From assembly GCA_021324445.1 (NCBI GenBank), contig JAJPJC010000373.1, positions 1 through 42,934 of the forward strand: a stretch of 42,934 nucleotides of DNA. The letters run 5' to 3'. Source of the stretch: Isosphaeraceae bacterium (GTDB lineage: Bacteria; Planctomycetota; Planctomycetia; Isosphaerales; Isosphaeraceae). Below the pieces are notes generated by a model that was given only the letters and a program-made list of their open reading frames with translations, was not told the DNA's origin and ran no database searches. Both the position numbers and the translations under genes were made by a program. Shown here piece by piece: positions 1 through 7,582 of this stretch (the stretch's first letter is position 1; every line of letters starts with the position of its first letter).

Positions 1-855
1 CCGTCGCATGGCGCGGGCGAAGTCGGCGTTGATCACGATGGCATCGGCACGATGCGTCCCCGAGCGCGACCGCACGCCCACCGCGCGACGTCCTTCGAAG
101 AGGATCTCCTCGACGTCGTCCTCGAGAGAGATCTCGACCCCGAGGTCCTCGGCCACATCGGCCATGGCCCGGCTCACCGCGCCGCAGCCTCCAACCGGGT
201 GAAACACGCCGTATTCGTACTCGATGAAAGAAAGGATCGAGAACAGGCTTGGGCAGTTGAAGGGCGACATCCCCAGGTACTTCGACTGGAACGTCATCGC
301 CAGCCGGACGCGCTCATCGTGGAAATACCGGCCGAGTTCGCCGTCGAGCGATCGCCAGGGGCGGAGGTTGGTGAGCAGCTTCATCAGGTGGGGCGAGAGC
401 AGGTCGCCCCAGCGCAGGAACGGCGATTCGAGCACCGACTTCAATTGCCCCAGCTTCACTCGATTGTCGGCCAGGAACCGGCGGAACTGGCCGGCGTCGT
501 GGGGCGAGAGCCGGGCGATCGCCTGTTCCATCCGGGCAATCTCCGGCGTCGCGAGCAGTTCGCCCCCCGAGCCGAATACCAGACGATACTGGGGATCGAG
601 CTTGATCAGCTCGACTTCTTCGTGCAGGTCACGACCGACCGCCGCAAAGAGTGCTTCCAGGACGCAGGGATAGAGGAAGAACGTGGGGCCCAGGTCGAAC
701 CGGAACCCCTGGCCGCCCAGCGTCGAAGTCCGGCCGCCCACCAATGGCTGCCGCTCGATCAACCGGACCCGGGCTCCCGCCCGTGCCAGGAGCATCGCAC
801 TGGCTAACCCCCCGGGCCCGGCGCCGATGATGATGACCCGCCTCGACTCGGCCAT
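1..855 (-). CDS. Phytoene desaturase-like FAD-dependent oxidoreductase (CrtI/CrtN family), 3-prime end outside window
   Basis: The first 285 residues are visible; the frame is open to the window edge. The N-terminus (MAESRRVIIIGAGPGGLASA) has the dinucleotide-binding GxGxxG fold at residues 11-16. It is followed by an acidic end of strand 2 (IERQ), the VGGRTSTL segment and FRFDLGPT near residue 55, all typical of carotenoid desaturases and related amine-oxidase-like flavoproteins. Further on, VGGCGAVSRAMADVAEDLGVE and a DDVEEILFEGRRAVGV stretch match the FAD-domain return seen in CrtI proteins. Known members dehydrogenate phytoene or related polyenes at the membrane. It is the most downstream visible gene of a minus-strand series with a sigma factor and a CarH/LitR-like regulator, which favours a carotenoid role. 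The exact substrate (phytoene, diapophytoene or a later intermediate) cannot be assigned from this fragment. Confidence 0.82.
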   Translation of the reverse strand, partial: MAESRRVIIIGAGPGGLASAMLLARAGARVRLIERQPLVGGRTSTLGGQGFRFDLGPTFFLYPCVLEALFAAVGRDLHEEVELIKLDPQYRLVFGSGGELLATPEIARMEQAIARLSPHDAGQFRRFLADNRVKLGQLKSVLESPFLRWGDLLSPHLMKLLTNLRPWRSLDGELGRYFHDERVRLAMTFQSKYLGMSPFNCPSLFSILSFIEYEYGVFHPVGGCGAVSRAMADVAEDLGVEISLEDDVEEILFEGRRAVGVRSRSGTHRADAIVINADFARAMRR

Positions 856-924
856 GAATGTAACTCACAAAATCGACATATAATAGAATATAGATCACGA
901 TGACGACCAACCGGCGTATCGGGT
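856..924 (-). promoter_or_regulatory. AT-rich candidate promoter of the desaturase gene
   Basis: The 97 bp between the sigma factor stop and the desaturase start contain an island of A/T (about 865-895) that contrasts with the surrounding GC-rich DNA. Read on the minus strand it holds TATATT and TATTAT hexamers suitable as a -10 element. Further upstream on the same strand is a GGAAC motif (about 930-934), reminiscent of ECF-type -35 elements. The spacing to any matching -10 is not canonical, so the cognate sigma factor cannot be named. Confidence 0.4.
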
Positions 925-952
925 CGGACCGTTCCCACACCCATTCCGGCGA

Positions 953-1927
953 TCAGATCCCGGCCAGCCAGCGAGTCCCGGCCTGGTTGGTCTCGGCGGC
1001 GGCGCGGAGCTTCTCGAGGGCGCGGGCCTGGATCTGGCGGACGCGCTCCTTGGAGATCTTGAGTCGCTCGCCCACCTCGGTGAGGGATCGCTTGGGCCTG
1101 CCGGTGAGCCCGTACCGCAGGGCCAGGACTTCCCGCTCCCGGGGCCCCAGCGCCTGGAGCAGCCTCGCGACCATCTCCTTCGTGTCGAGATCGCCGCTGG
1201 AGTCGCCGTCCGAGTCGCTCACGGTCGGGACGAGGTTGCACGCCGATCCGCCGCCGAACGCGGTGTCGAGTGAGAGGGCGGGGCGAGTCGCGGTGCACAG
1301 CCGCTGAATCAACGGAGACAGGCCGTCCCCATCCCCGGCTTCGCGGTCGGCCACGGCGGGCATTGCAACCCGACACCGTTCCAGGAATTCCTGGTTCTGC
1401 GCCAGTTGGCGGAGGTGTCGCGGCGTGAGCCGGACCGGGTAAGCCCCCGAGGCCACGGCCCGCTGCATGGCCTGGCGGATCCACCAGGTGGCATAGGTCG
1501 CGAGCTTCGTTCCGTGGTTCACCTCGAACCGGTCGATCGCCTCGAGCAGCCCGCAGAAACCCTCTTGCATCAGGTCAGCAGAGGGGATGCCGCGATGTCG
1601 GTAGGGCTTGGCGATATGTGCGACCAGCCGCACATTCGCCAGTGCCAGCTTGGTGCGGAGCTCGTTGTAGCGACGCCAGACCGCACCGACCTTGACCGCT
1701 GCCGGGTTGGGGCCGGCGGCACGGTCGTGCGCCCGAGCCTCGGGATCGTCCGCCCCGGCCGGCCTGTCGACCCATTGAGACCGTGAGTGGGCCTCCGCGA
1801 GCGTTCGCCTGCAGTCGGCCAGCGAGTCCAGCAGTTCGCGCTCGTCCTTCGCGGTCAGGACACGGGTTGCGTCTCCGTCGAGAGCCGCAAAGGCGACGGC
1901 ATCGCGGTCCTGTCTCGAGGTCTTCAC
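953..1927 (-). CDS. Sigma-70 family RNA polymerase sigma factor (RpoD/RpoS-like, not ECF)
   Basis: 324 aa. The GTG start at 1927 is preceded on its strand by a strong GGGAGGAG ribosome-binding site. A region 1.2-like segment (LTAKDERELLDSL, residues about 25-37) is followed by full region 2 (LALANVRLVAHIAKPYR...DLMQEGFCGLLEAIDRFE... YATWWIRQAMQRAV, about 95-165). Region 3 is weak or variable. Region 4 carries LGPREREVLALRYGL and the helix-turn-helix SLTEVGERLKISKERVRQI (about 255-310). It should direct RNA polymerase to a subset of promoters. The presence of region 1.2 and the long linker separate it from ECF factors. It sits between a MerR/B12-like regulator and a carotenoid desaturase, reminiscent of actinobacterial loci where a LitR-type repressor controls a sigma factor driving crt genes; that functional link is inference. 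Confidence 0.9.
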   Translation of the reverse strand: MKTSRQDRDAVAFAALDGDATRVLTAKDERELLDSLADCRRTLAEAHSRSQWVDRPAGADDPEARAHDRAAGPNPAAVKVGAVWRRYNELRTKLALANVRLVAHIAKPYRHRGIPSADLMQEGFCGLLEAIDRFEVNHGTKLATYATWWIRQAMQRAVASGAYPVRLTPRHLRQLAQNQEFLERCRVAMPAVADREAGDGDGLSPLIQRLCTATRPALSLDTAFGGGSACNLVPTVSDSDGDSSGDLDTKEMVARLLQALGPREREVLALRYGLTGRPKRSLTEVGERLKISKERVRQIQARALEKLRAAAETNQAGTRWLAGI

Positions 1928-1999
1928 AGCATCTCCTCCCTTCCTGACACTTGACCCTCAATCCCGTGGTGTTCCGGACCGGTTGATCCTTGAGGCCGT

Positions 2000-2899
2000 T
2001 CAACTCGGCGTGGCGCCGGCCAAGGTCGCCACCGGGCCCAGTTGTCGTGCGAACTCGGAGAGGTCCGCCATCCGCTCGCCGAAGCGGGCATGACCCAAGC
2101 GGTCGCGGAGCCCGGGCCCCAGGGCACGTCCGCCCAGGACGACCGCCGTGCCGCGGGAGGCGGCGGCCTGGCCGAACACGTGGTATTCCCGCGCGAACCG
2201 ATCCTCATCCACAAGGTGGTTCACCGAGAGGTAGACCAACCTCGACCGGCACCCGCGGACGGCCTGGATCAGCGACCGCATCGGCAGGTTCACGCTGAGG
2301 TTGCGCACGTCCCAGCCGAGCTCGCGGAGCACCAGCTCGCCCAGCAGGAGCGCGATCTGGTAGTAGTCCCCCTCGGGGGTCGCCCCCACGGCCAGAGGCG
2401 CCTGCGGATTCCGCCTGCGAGCGGCCCCATCGATCAGCCCGGTCAGGGCCGCCGTCACGATGTGCGACGCCTGGTGCTCCTGGAATACGTCGAGTTCGCC
2501 GACCTCCCAGCCGTCGCCGATGCGCTCCATCACCGGACTGATCAACTGGTCGGCCAGCGCCACGGCACCGAGACCCGAGGCCACCACCCCACGGATCAGC
2601 CCCGTGGCCCGGGGCGCATCGCCCGCCTGGAGGGCCTTGGTGAGTCCGTTTCGAACTCGGTCATCGATCCCCTGGACCACCGTCGCGTCCGTCCCGACCA
2701 GCACCTCCCGACCCGCCAGGGGCAGCTTGAGCCGCTGGGCGAGGCGCACCGCCTCCGACCGGGGGATCAGCCGGTGCTTGCCCGCCGTGCGGGTCGCGCT
2801 CAAGATTCCTCGATCGACCCACCGTTTGACCGTGCTGGCACTCACCCCGAGCGCCTGCGCAACCTGCTGCGTTCTCAAGAGAAGGTCGTCAGGGGCCAT
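2000..2899 (-). CDS. MerR-family regulator with CarH/LitR-like cobalamin-binding-type domain, ligand His replaced
   Basis: 299 aa. Residues 5-65 are a MerR winged helix (LLRTQQVAQALGVSASTVKR, then KHRLIPRSEAVRLAQ). Residues about 75-160 form the helical B12 cap with the signature W131-x9-E141-H142, the Ado-pocket motif of CarH photoreceptors. Residues about 168-290 are a Rossmann-type B12-binding fold (LAVGATPEGDYYQIALLLGELVL, then LSVNLPMRSL and VVLGGRALG). In CarH the loop reads D/E-x-H-x-x-G, with His ligating cobalt; here it reads D178-Y-Y180-Q-I-A183, so both His and Gly are lost. Family members repress carotenoid genes in the dark. This copy may be cobalamin-independent or use another chromophore or ligand. 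It lies upstream of the sigma factor on the same strand with a 72 bp gap. The ATG at 2899 is chosen because the helix-turn-helix begins directly after it. Confidence 0.88.
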   Translation of the reverse strand: MAPDDLLLRTQQVAQALGVSASTVKRWVDRGILSATRTAGKHRLIPRSEAVRLAQRLKLPLAGREVLVGTDATVVQGIDDRVRNGLTKALQAGDAPRATGLIRGVVASGLGAVALADQLISPVMERIGDGWEVGELDVFQEHQASHIVTAALTGLIDGAARRRNPQAPLAVGATPEGDYYQIALLLGELVLRELGWDVRNLSVNLPMRSLIQAVRGCRSRLVYLSVNHLVDEDRFAREYHVFGQAAASRGTAVVLGGRALGPGLRDRLGHARFGERMADLSEFARQLGPVATLAGATPS

Positions 2900-2919
2900 G
2901 AACGGGCGGTCCCCAGATG

Positions 2920-3087
2920 AATGAACGTTTTGGACGCTTCTATCCTAGGGCGACACCGACCCCGCGACAAGTGCCTGGGCGAGAAAAGTTGGGAATCTCG
3001 AGAGAAATGCCCAACGTACCGAGCAGACCAACACCTGAAGGGCAAGAAGTCAAACGGCCAGAGAATTGAGAACAATGAACGGTTTGG
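2920..3087. repeat. Pair of 14-bp direct repeats, candidate operator sites
   Basis: The sequence AATGAACGTTTTGG at 2920-2933 recurs as AATGAACGGTTTGG at 3074-3087 (13 of 14 identical, same orientation). Both lie in the non-coding leader in front of the MerR-type gene. MerR/CarH-type repressors bind upstream of their own or neighbouring promoters, so an operator role is possible, but these do not match an operator consensus I can name. Confidence 0.3.
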
Positions 3088-3264
3088 TCGGATTGCCGCG
3101 ACCTGGTGCGCGGCGAGCTCGCTCCGTTGAGTCGGTGTGGCGCCGGGTCTCGGTGCCGAGCTTGGGGAGGATTGCACCGGCGCGCGGCGTTCCCTCCTTG
3201 TCGAAGTCGGTGGTCCTGTTCACCGAAGCCGGAGATCTGGCCAAGACTCGGCCGGAGACTTGTG

Positions 3265-3303
3265 CTGGCCGCGGTGGCCGACTCCGCCGGCCACCGCGGC
3301 CAG
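3265..3303 (-). terminator. Perfect 15-bp stem-loop downstream of the secreted coiled-coil gene
   Basis: The arms 3265-3279 and 3289-3303 are perfect reverse complements (CTGGCCGCGGTGGCC and its complement) around a 9-nt loop. The hairpin begins 48 bp past the stop of the minus-strand gene ending at 3351. There is no T-run after it on either strand, so it may stabilise a 3-prime end or act in a Rho-dependent context rather than as a classic intrinsic terminator. Confidence 0.45.
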
Positions 3304-3350
3304 ATCGAGAAGGCTCCGTTTCGGCGTGAGGAGACTCGCACCCGGCGCGG

Positions 3351-4181
3351 TCATTCCGGACGTGGCGCTGGGGTCCCCGGGGCCGAGGAGTCGTTCCGCT
3401 TGCTCTTGGGACTGCCCCTGGCGGGACGGTCGTTTTGTGCCGGCTTCCGGGTCGGCCTGCGAGCAAAGTTCTCAGGGGCCGTCCCCCTCTCGGCGCTGAT
3501 CAACCAGGCGCTCTTGTTCTTGAATTCCGGGGAGGGGCCAAGATCCACCCTGGCCTTCGTCGCACTCCGGAGGGTTCCGAGGGCCTTCTTGACGGCATCG
3601 TCCTTGGATAACCTCCCATATTGCTCCTTGACCGTGTCGGCAACGGCGCGCAAATCGCGGGTCTCCTTCAAGAACTCCTCCCGCCGCTTCTGAAAGTCCT
3701 TGGTGAGCTGCTCCTTCTGCCAGTCGGGGATGAGCTTCCTGTACCTCAGGGTGACCTGAGTGTTCAGCTCGTTGTACTCGTACCGGAGCTGCCGCTCCAT
3801 GGCGAGGAGATTCTGCCAGCTTTCCCGGAGCAGGTTGTTGGTCAACGGGGGATGGGTGTCGATTTCAGCCTGGACATCCCGGAGCCGCTGGTTGACACCA
3901 GTCCACTGATCGTTAAGCTGGTCATACTCGAATTGGTTCCGGGTGACCGCGAACAACTTGTCGTGCAGCCCTTTCAAATCTCGGTAGCTCGGTTGCAGCT
4001 TGCCGACCTTGTCGAGGAAGCTGGTCTCCGCGTCGAGGACGTACAGCATGCCCGACTTCGTCAGGCCGCGGCTCTTGAGGATGTCGTCGGGCGTTGGATC
4101 CCCGGCGATCGCGGCGGAGCCCACCAGGTGCCCGAGCACAGCCAGCAACACGGCGGCCCACCAGGACCGAGTTCCGAACAT
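3351..4181 (-). CDS. Secreted coiled-coil protein of unknown function
   Basis: 276 aa. Residues 1-26 are a clear Sec signal peptide (hydrophobic AAVLLAVLGHLVG followed by an SAAIAG-type cleavage region). The mature N-terminus (PTPDDILKSRGLTKSGMLYVLD) resembles a short N-terminal module I associate with planctomycete exported proteins, but I cannot name a family with certainty. Residues about 50-205 are highly charged and Gln/Leu/Glu-rich with heptad-like spacing, predicting a long coiled coil. The last 50 residues are basic, Pro/Ser-rich and probably disordered. It stands alone on the minus strand, divergent from purC. No catalytic motif is visible, so a structural or envelope-associated role is only a guess. 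Confidence 0.7.
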   Translation of the reverse strand: MFGTRSWWAAVLLAVLGHLVGSAAIAGDPTPDDILKSRGLTKSGMLYVLDAETSFLDKVGKLQPSYRDLKGLHDKLFAVTRNQFEYDQLNDQWTGVNQRLRDVQAEIDTHPPLTNNLLRESWQNLLAMERQLRYEYNELNTQVTLRYRKLIPDWQKEQLTKDFQKRREEFLKETRDLRAVADTVKEQYGRLSKDDAVKKALGTLRSATKARVDLGPSPEFKNKSAWLISAERGTAPENFARRPTRKPAQNDRPARGSPKSKRNDSSAPGTPAPRPE

Positions 4182-4599
4182 GGACGCGACTCCTTGGCAG
4201 GAACTGGGAAAGGATCAGTCGGGCGGCCCCTCCCGAAAGGGCAATCGAGCCGGCGGCGGACCTCGCCCGCCGCAACGCCCCGCCTACGGACTCCATCAAC
4301 ACTCGGCCCGGCGACCCGACCGCCGCCGTCGCAGCTCCTCGCGAGCACCCTGTCAGCATAACGACCCGCAAGCATGGAGGCGAAAAGAATTCCTCTCAGG
4401 AGGCACGGGTCCGCGGTGGATGGGACCAGCGCGGTGGTCCACCCGGTCCGGAAGAGCAGCCGGACTCCCTTCCCCTCCCAGTGAGATCGACCAAAACCTG
4501 GGCAGGCGGGTAGACTGGCCGGCGTCCAGGACTCGGCATCGGGTCTGATCCCGTTGTGCTTGCTGAACGCATGTCACTTCCTCCACGAGAGAAGGCCGT
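4182..4599. other. Divergent intergenic region between the coiled-coil gene and purC
   Basis: About 420 bp with no supported gene. It must hold the promoters of two divergent genes. I see a TATGCT hexamer on the minus strand (4355-4360), but no -35 partner at standard spacing on either strand. GAGAAGG just before 4600 is the ribosome-binding site of purC. Confidence 0.45.
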
Positions 4600-5493
4600 A
4601 TGACGCTGCTCGAAACGGATCTGGGATCGGGGTCGATCCCCAAGCGCCGGGGCAAGGTGCGGGATGTTTACGACCTGGGCGACCGGCTGCTTCTGGTCGC
4701 CACGGATCGCATCAGTGCGTTCGACTGGGTCCTGCCCAACGGCATCCCGGACAAGGGCCGCGTCTTGACAGGATTGAGCGCCTACTGGTTTGAGCACCTC
4801 CCGGTCCCGAACCATGTGCTCTCGACCGAGGTCGATGCGCTCAGGCTCGATCTGAGCCCGGCAGAACGCGAGGCGCTGCGGGGCCGCGTGACCCTGGCCC
4901 GCAAGGCCCGGGTCGTGCCCTTCGAGTGCGTGGTGCGGGGCTACCTGGCCGGCAGCGGCTGGAAGGAGTATCGCGCGTCCGGAACGGTCTGTGGGCGGGC
5001 CCTGCCGGCCGGGCTGGTCGAGGGGGATCGGATCGACCCGATCTTCACGCCAGCCACCAAGGCGGAGGCCGGTCACGATGAGAATGTCTCGCTCGAATTC
5101 ATGGCCGGGTCTGTCGGCACCGAGGTCGCCGAGACGTTACAATCGATGAGCCTGGAGGTCTATCGGACCGCCGCAGACCACGCCTTGAAGTGCGGACTGA
5201 TCCTGGCCGACACCAAGTTCGAGTGGGGGTTCGACGACCGGACCGGCGAGCTCTTGCTGGTGGACGAGGTGCTCACTCCCGACAGCTCGCGATACTGGGC
5301 GTGGGATCGGTATCGGCCCGGCGGCCCGCAGCCGTCCTTTGACAAGCAGTTCGTCCGTGACTGGCTCGAGACGACCGGCTGGGACAAGGCCAGCCCGCCG
5401 CCCGAGCTGCCGGAGGATGTCGTCGTGAAAACGCGCGCGAAGTACATCGAGGCCTATGAGCGCCTCACCGGCGGCAAGTTCCCCTGGGAGTAA
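4600..5493 (+). CDS. purC: Phosphoribosylaminoimidazole-succinocarboxamide synthase (SAICAR synthase)
   Basis: 297 aa, the usual length for the longer bacterial/yeast-like form. It ligates aspartate to CAIR using ATP in de novo purine synthesis (cytoplasm). Diagnostic features are GKVRDVYDLGDRLLLVATD near the N-terminus (nucleotide-binding region), ISAFDWVLPNGIPDKG, the VRGYLAGSGWKEY segment, DTKFEWGFD with the metal/ATP-site acidic residues, and DEVLTPDSSRYW near residue 225. The ATG at 4600 has GAGAAGG upstream and gives the expected N-terminus. aroC follows after 54 bp on the same strand, so the two may share a transcript, though they belong to different pathways. Confidence 0.97.
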   Translation: MTLLETDLGSGSIPKRRGKVRDVYDLGDRLLLVATDRISAFDWVLPNGIPDKGRVLTGLSAYWFEHLPVPNHVLSTEVDALRLDLSPAEREALRGRVTLARKARVVPFECVVRGYLAGSGWKEYRASGTVCGRALPAGLVEGDRIDPIFTPATKAEAGHDENVSLEFMAGSVGTEVAETLQSMSLEVYRTAADHALKCGLILADTKFEWGFDDRTGELLLVDEVLTPDSSRYWAWDRYRPGGPQPSFDKQFVRDWLETTGWDKASPPPELPEDVVVKTRAKYIEAYERLTGGKFPWE

Positions 5494-5547
5494 AGAAACC
5501 CATCCTCTCGGGGCCGGCAAGGTCCCCCAATTTGGCTCGTTGATCCC

Positions 5548-6702
5548 ATGCTCCGCTATCTCACTGCCGGCGAGTCGCACGGGCCGGCGTTGACAGCCAT
5601 CGTGGAAGGGTTTCCGTCGGGCGTCCTGCTCGATACGGCGCTGATCGACCGCGAGCTGGAGCGGCGCCAGGGAGGCTATGGGCGGGGGAAGCGGCAGAAG
5701 CTGGAGACAGACCGGATCCTCGTCGACTCGGGCGTGTATCACGGCATCACGACGGGCGGACCGATCACGCTGCGGTTGATCAACAACGATGCCAAGCTGG
5801 AGCGGTTAGCGGAGCCGGCCGCGCCGCGGGGCGGCCACATCGACCTGGCCGGGGCGATCAATTATCAGACCGGGATTCGCCAGGTGCTCGAGCGGGCCAG
5901 CGCCCGCGAGACGGCGCTGCGGGTGGCCGTGGGAGCGCTGGCCAAGCTGCTCTTGCGGGAGCTGGGGATCACGGTCTTCGGCTACGTGCGCGAGCTGGGC
6001 GGCATCGCCGCGCCGCCGCTGTCCTTCGACCCGGCGATCCGCGATGCCAGCGTGGTCTACACGCTCAATCCCGGGGCGGATCCGGCGATCGTCGCCGCGA
6101 TCGACGCGGCGCGGGAGGCCGGCGACACCCTGGGCGGGATCGTCGAAGCCGTGGTCACGGGCTGCCCCATCGGGCTGGGGAGCCACGCCCAGTACGACCG
6201 CAAGCTCGATGCGCGGCTGGCGGCCGCGGTGATGAGCGTCCAGGCGATCAAGGCCGTCGAGATCGGCCTGGGGGTCGAGGCCGCCCGCCGGCCGGGCTCG
6301 AGGGTGATGGACCCGATCCGATACGAGTCGGACCATCCGCCCGACGACCGCCGGTTCGGCTTCCGCCGGCCGACCAACAATGCCGGCGGCATCGAGGGGG
6401 GCACGTCCAACGGCGAGCCGATCGTCGTCCGGGCCAGCAAGAAGCCGATCAGCACCCTGGCGGCGCGCGGGCCGTCGATCAACCTGGCGACCAAGGCGCC
6501 CCAGCCGGCGGCCTACGAACGGTCCGACGTCTGCGCCGTCCCGGCCGCCAGCGTGATCGTCGAGAATGTCGTGGCTTTCGAGATCGCCGCCGCCCTCGTC
6601 GAGAAATATGTCGGGACCAGCCTCGAAGCGATCCGCGCCGCTCACGATGCCTTGCACGAGCTGAACCGCCACCGCCTGGCCCACTGGGGTGAGTCGATCT
6701 AA
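5548..6702 (+). CDS. aroC: Chorismate synthase
   Basis: 384 aa, within the normal range. It converts 5-enolpyruvylshikimate-3-phosphate to chorismate with reduced FMN, the last step of the shikimate pathway. The N-terminal signature MLRYLTAGESHGPALTAI is typical (GESHG contributes to the active site). Other family motifs are RRQGGYGRGKRQ (substrate-binding Arg residues), GGHIDLAGA, ERASARET and NNAGGIEGGTSNGEPI. The ATG at 5548 lacks a strong Shine-Dalgarno sequence, but the N-terminus aligns exactly with the family. It is followed by a strong hairpin after the stop codon. Confidence 0.97.
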   Translation: MLRYLTAGESHGPALTAIVEGFPSGVLLDTALIDRELERRQGGYGRGKRQKLETDRILVDSGVYHGITTGGPITLRLINNDAKLERLAEPAAPRGGHIDLAGAINYQTGIRQVLERASARETALRVAVGALAKLLLRELGITVFGYVRELGGIAAPPLSFDPAIRDASVVYTLNPGADPAIVAAIDAAREAGDTLGGIVEAVVTGCPIGLGSHAQYDRKLDARLAAAVMSVQAIKAVEIGLGVEAARRPGSRVMDPIRYESDHPPDDRRFGFRRPTNNAGGIEGGTSNGEPIVVRASKKPISTLAARGPSINLATKAPQPAAYERSDVCAVPAASVIVENVVAFEIAAALVEKYVGTSLEAIRAAHDALHELNRHRLAHWGESI

Positions 6703-6713
6703 CTCGTGTGGGC

Positions 6714-6753
6714 CAGCCGCCCTCGGCTGGCAGAAGGCGGCCGAGGGCGGCTG
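6714..6753 (+). terminator. Stem-loop downstream of aroC
   Basis: A perfect 14-bp inverted repeat (arms 6714-6727 and 6740-6753, 12-nt loop) starts 12 bp after the aroC stop. It is GC-rich and lacks a T-tract. Its position suggests transcript-end formation or mRNA stabilisation and separates aroC from the ECF gene. Confidence 0.5.
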
Positions 6754-6958
6754 CCGCAGGATTCCCGATGGCGAGGTTCCCCTTCCGACCGTCGAGAATC
6801 GCTGCCGGCGCGCCGGTTTTCCGCGGCGATCTTGTCTGTTTCCAGGGAGGGAAGGGAGACCGTCTCCACAATCAAGTCCTCGGCTCGGCCCGCGGCCATC
6901 CGGAGGCAGCCCGGACCCATTCTTGTTTAAGAAGGCCTAGATCGATCGAGAGCTCACG

Positions 6959-7582
6959 ATGGACCCCGGGATCTCCGACCCCGACGCCAGGCCCGAGGAT
7001 CTCCTGGACTGCGCCCGCGCCGGCGACCCGGTGGCGCGGGGCCGCCTGCTGGAGCTCTATCGCAACTACCTCCGTCTCATGGCCCGGTCCTTGATCGGCC
7101 GGCCTCTGCGCGTCTTGCTCGATGCCTCGGACCTGGTCCAGGAGACGTTCCTCAAGGCCCACCGCGAGTTTCACCAGTTCGCCGGCTCGACCGAGCCCGA
7201 GCTGGTCGCCTGGCTGCGGAAGATCCTGGTCAACACCCTGGCCAACCAGGCCAAGCACCACACGGCGCAGGGTCGCGATTATCGACGGCAACAGTCGCTG
7301 GAGGCGCTGCTCGACCGCTCCAGCCTGGCCGTGCAGCGCGCCTTGGCGCGGCCCATCTCCTCGCCCAGCGCCCAGGCGGTGCGCCGCGAGCAGGCCGTGC
7401 TCCTGGCCGACGCCCTGGAGCATCTCCCCGCACACTATCGGGAGGTCTTCATCCTGCGTAACCTGGAACACCTCCCGTTCCCGACAATCGCCCAGCGGAT
7501 GGGCCGCTCGCTGGACGCGGTCCAGGTCCTCTGGAAGCGGGCCATGGATCGTCTGATCACGATGCTGAGGGAACGCTCATGA
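6959..7582 (+). CDS. ECF-type RNA polymerase sigma factor linked to a Ser/Thr kinase
   Basis: 207 aa. Region 2 covers about residues 15-95 (LLELYRNYLRLMARSLIG, then DASDLVQETFLKAHREFHQF and LVAWLRKILVNTLANQ). Region 4 covers about 140-200 (LPAHYREVFILRNLEHLPFPTIAQRM, with the helix-turn-helix ending SLDAVQVLWKRAM). Regions 1 and 3 are absent, as in ECF factors. Its stop overlaps the next start (ATGA, 7579-7582), giving translational coupling to a membrane kinase. No anti-sigma factor is visible. ECF factors co-encoded with Ser/Thr kinases are a recognised planctomycete theme in which phosphorylation is thought to replace anti-sigma control. Whether this pair works that way is inference. Confidence 0.93.
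   Translation: MDPGISDPDARPEDLLDCARAGDPVARGRLLELYRNYLRLMARSLIGRPLRVLLDASDLVQETFLKAHREFHQFAGSTEPELVAWLRKILVNTLANQAKHHTAQGRDYRRQQSLEALLDRSSLAVQRALARPISSPSAQAVRREQAVLLADALEHLPAHYREVFILRNLEHLPFPTIAQRMGRSLDAVQVLWKRAMDRLITMLRERS

Larger units (their letters stand above)
2900..3350. other. Gene-free stretch upstream of the MerR-type gene
   Basis: No convincing coding sequence: every open frame here is short, Arg/Pro-rich and without recognisable motifs. The part next to the MerR start is less GC-rich than its surroundings and contains two near-identical 14-bp sequences (2920-2933 and 3074-3087). The far part contains a perfect 15-bp hairpin, listed separately, downstream of the secreted coiled-coil gene. 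Confidence 0.6.

Noticed and set aside
953..1927. Calling the sigma factor an ECF (LitS-like) protein
   Set aside because: It contains a region 1.2-like segment, a long middle part and RpoD-type region 2 and 4 sequences; only its neighbourhood resembles LitS.
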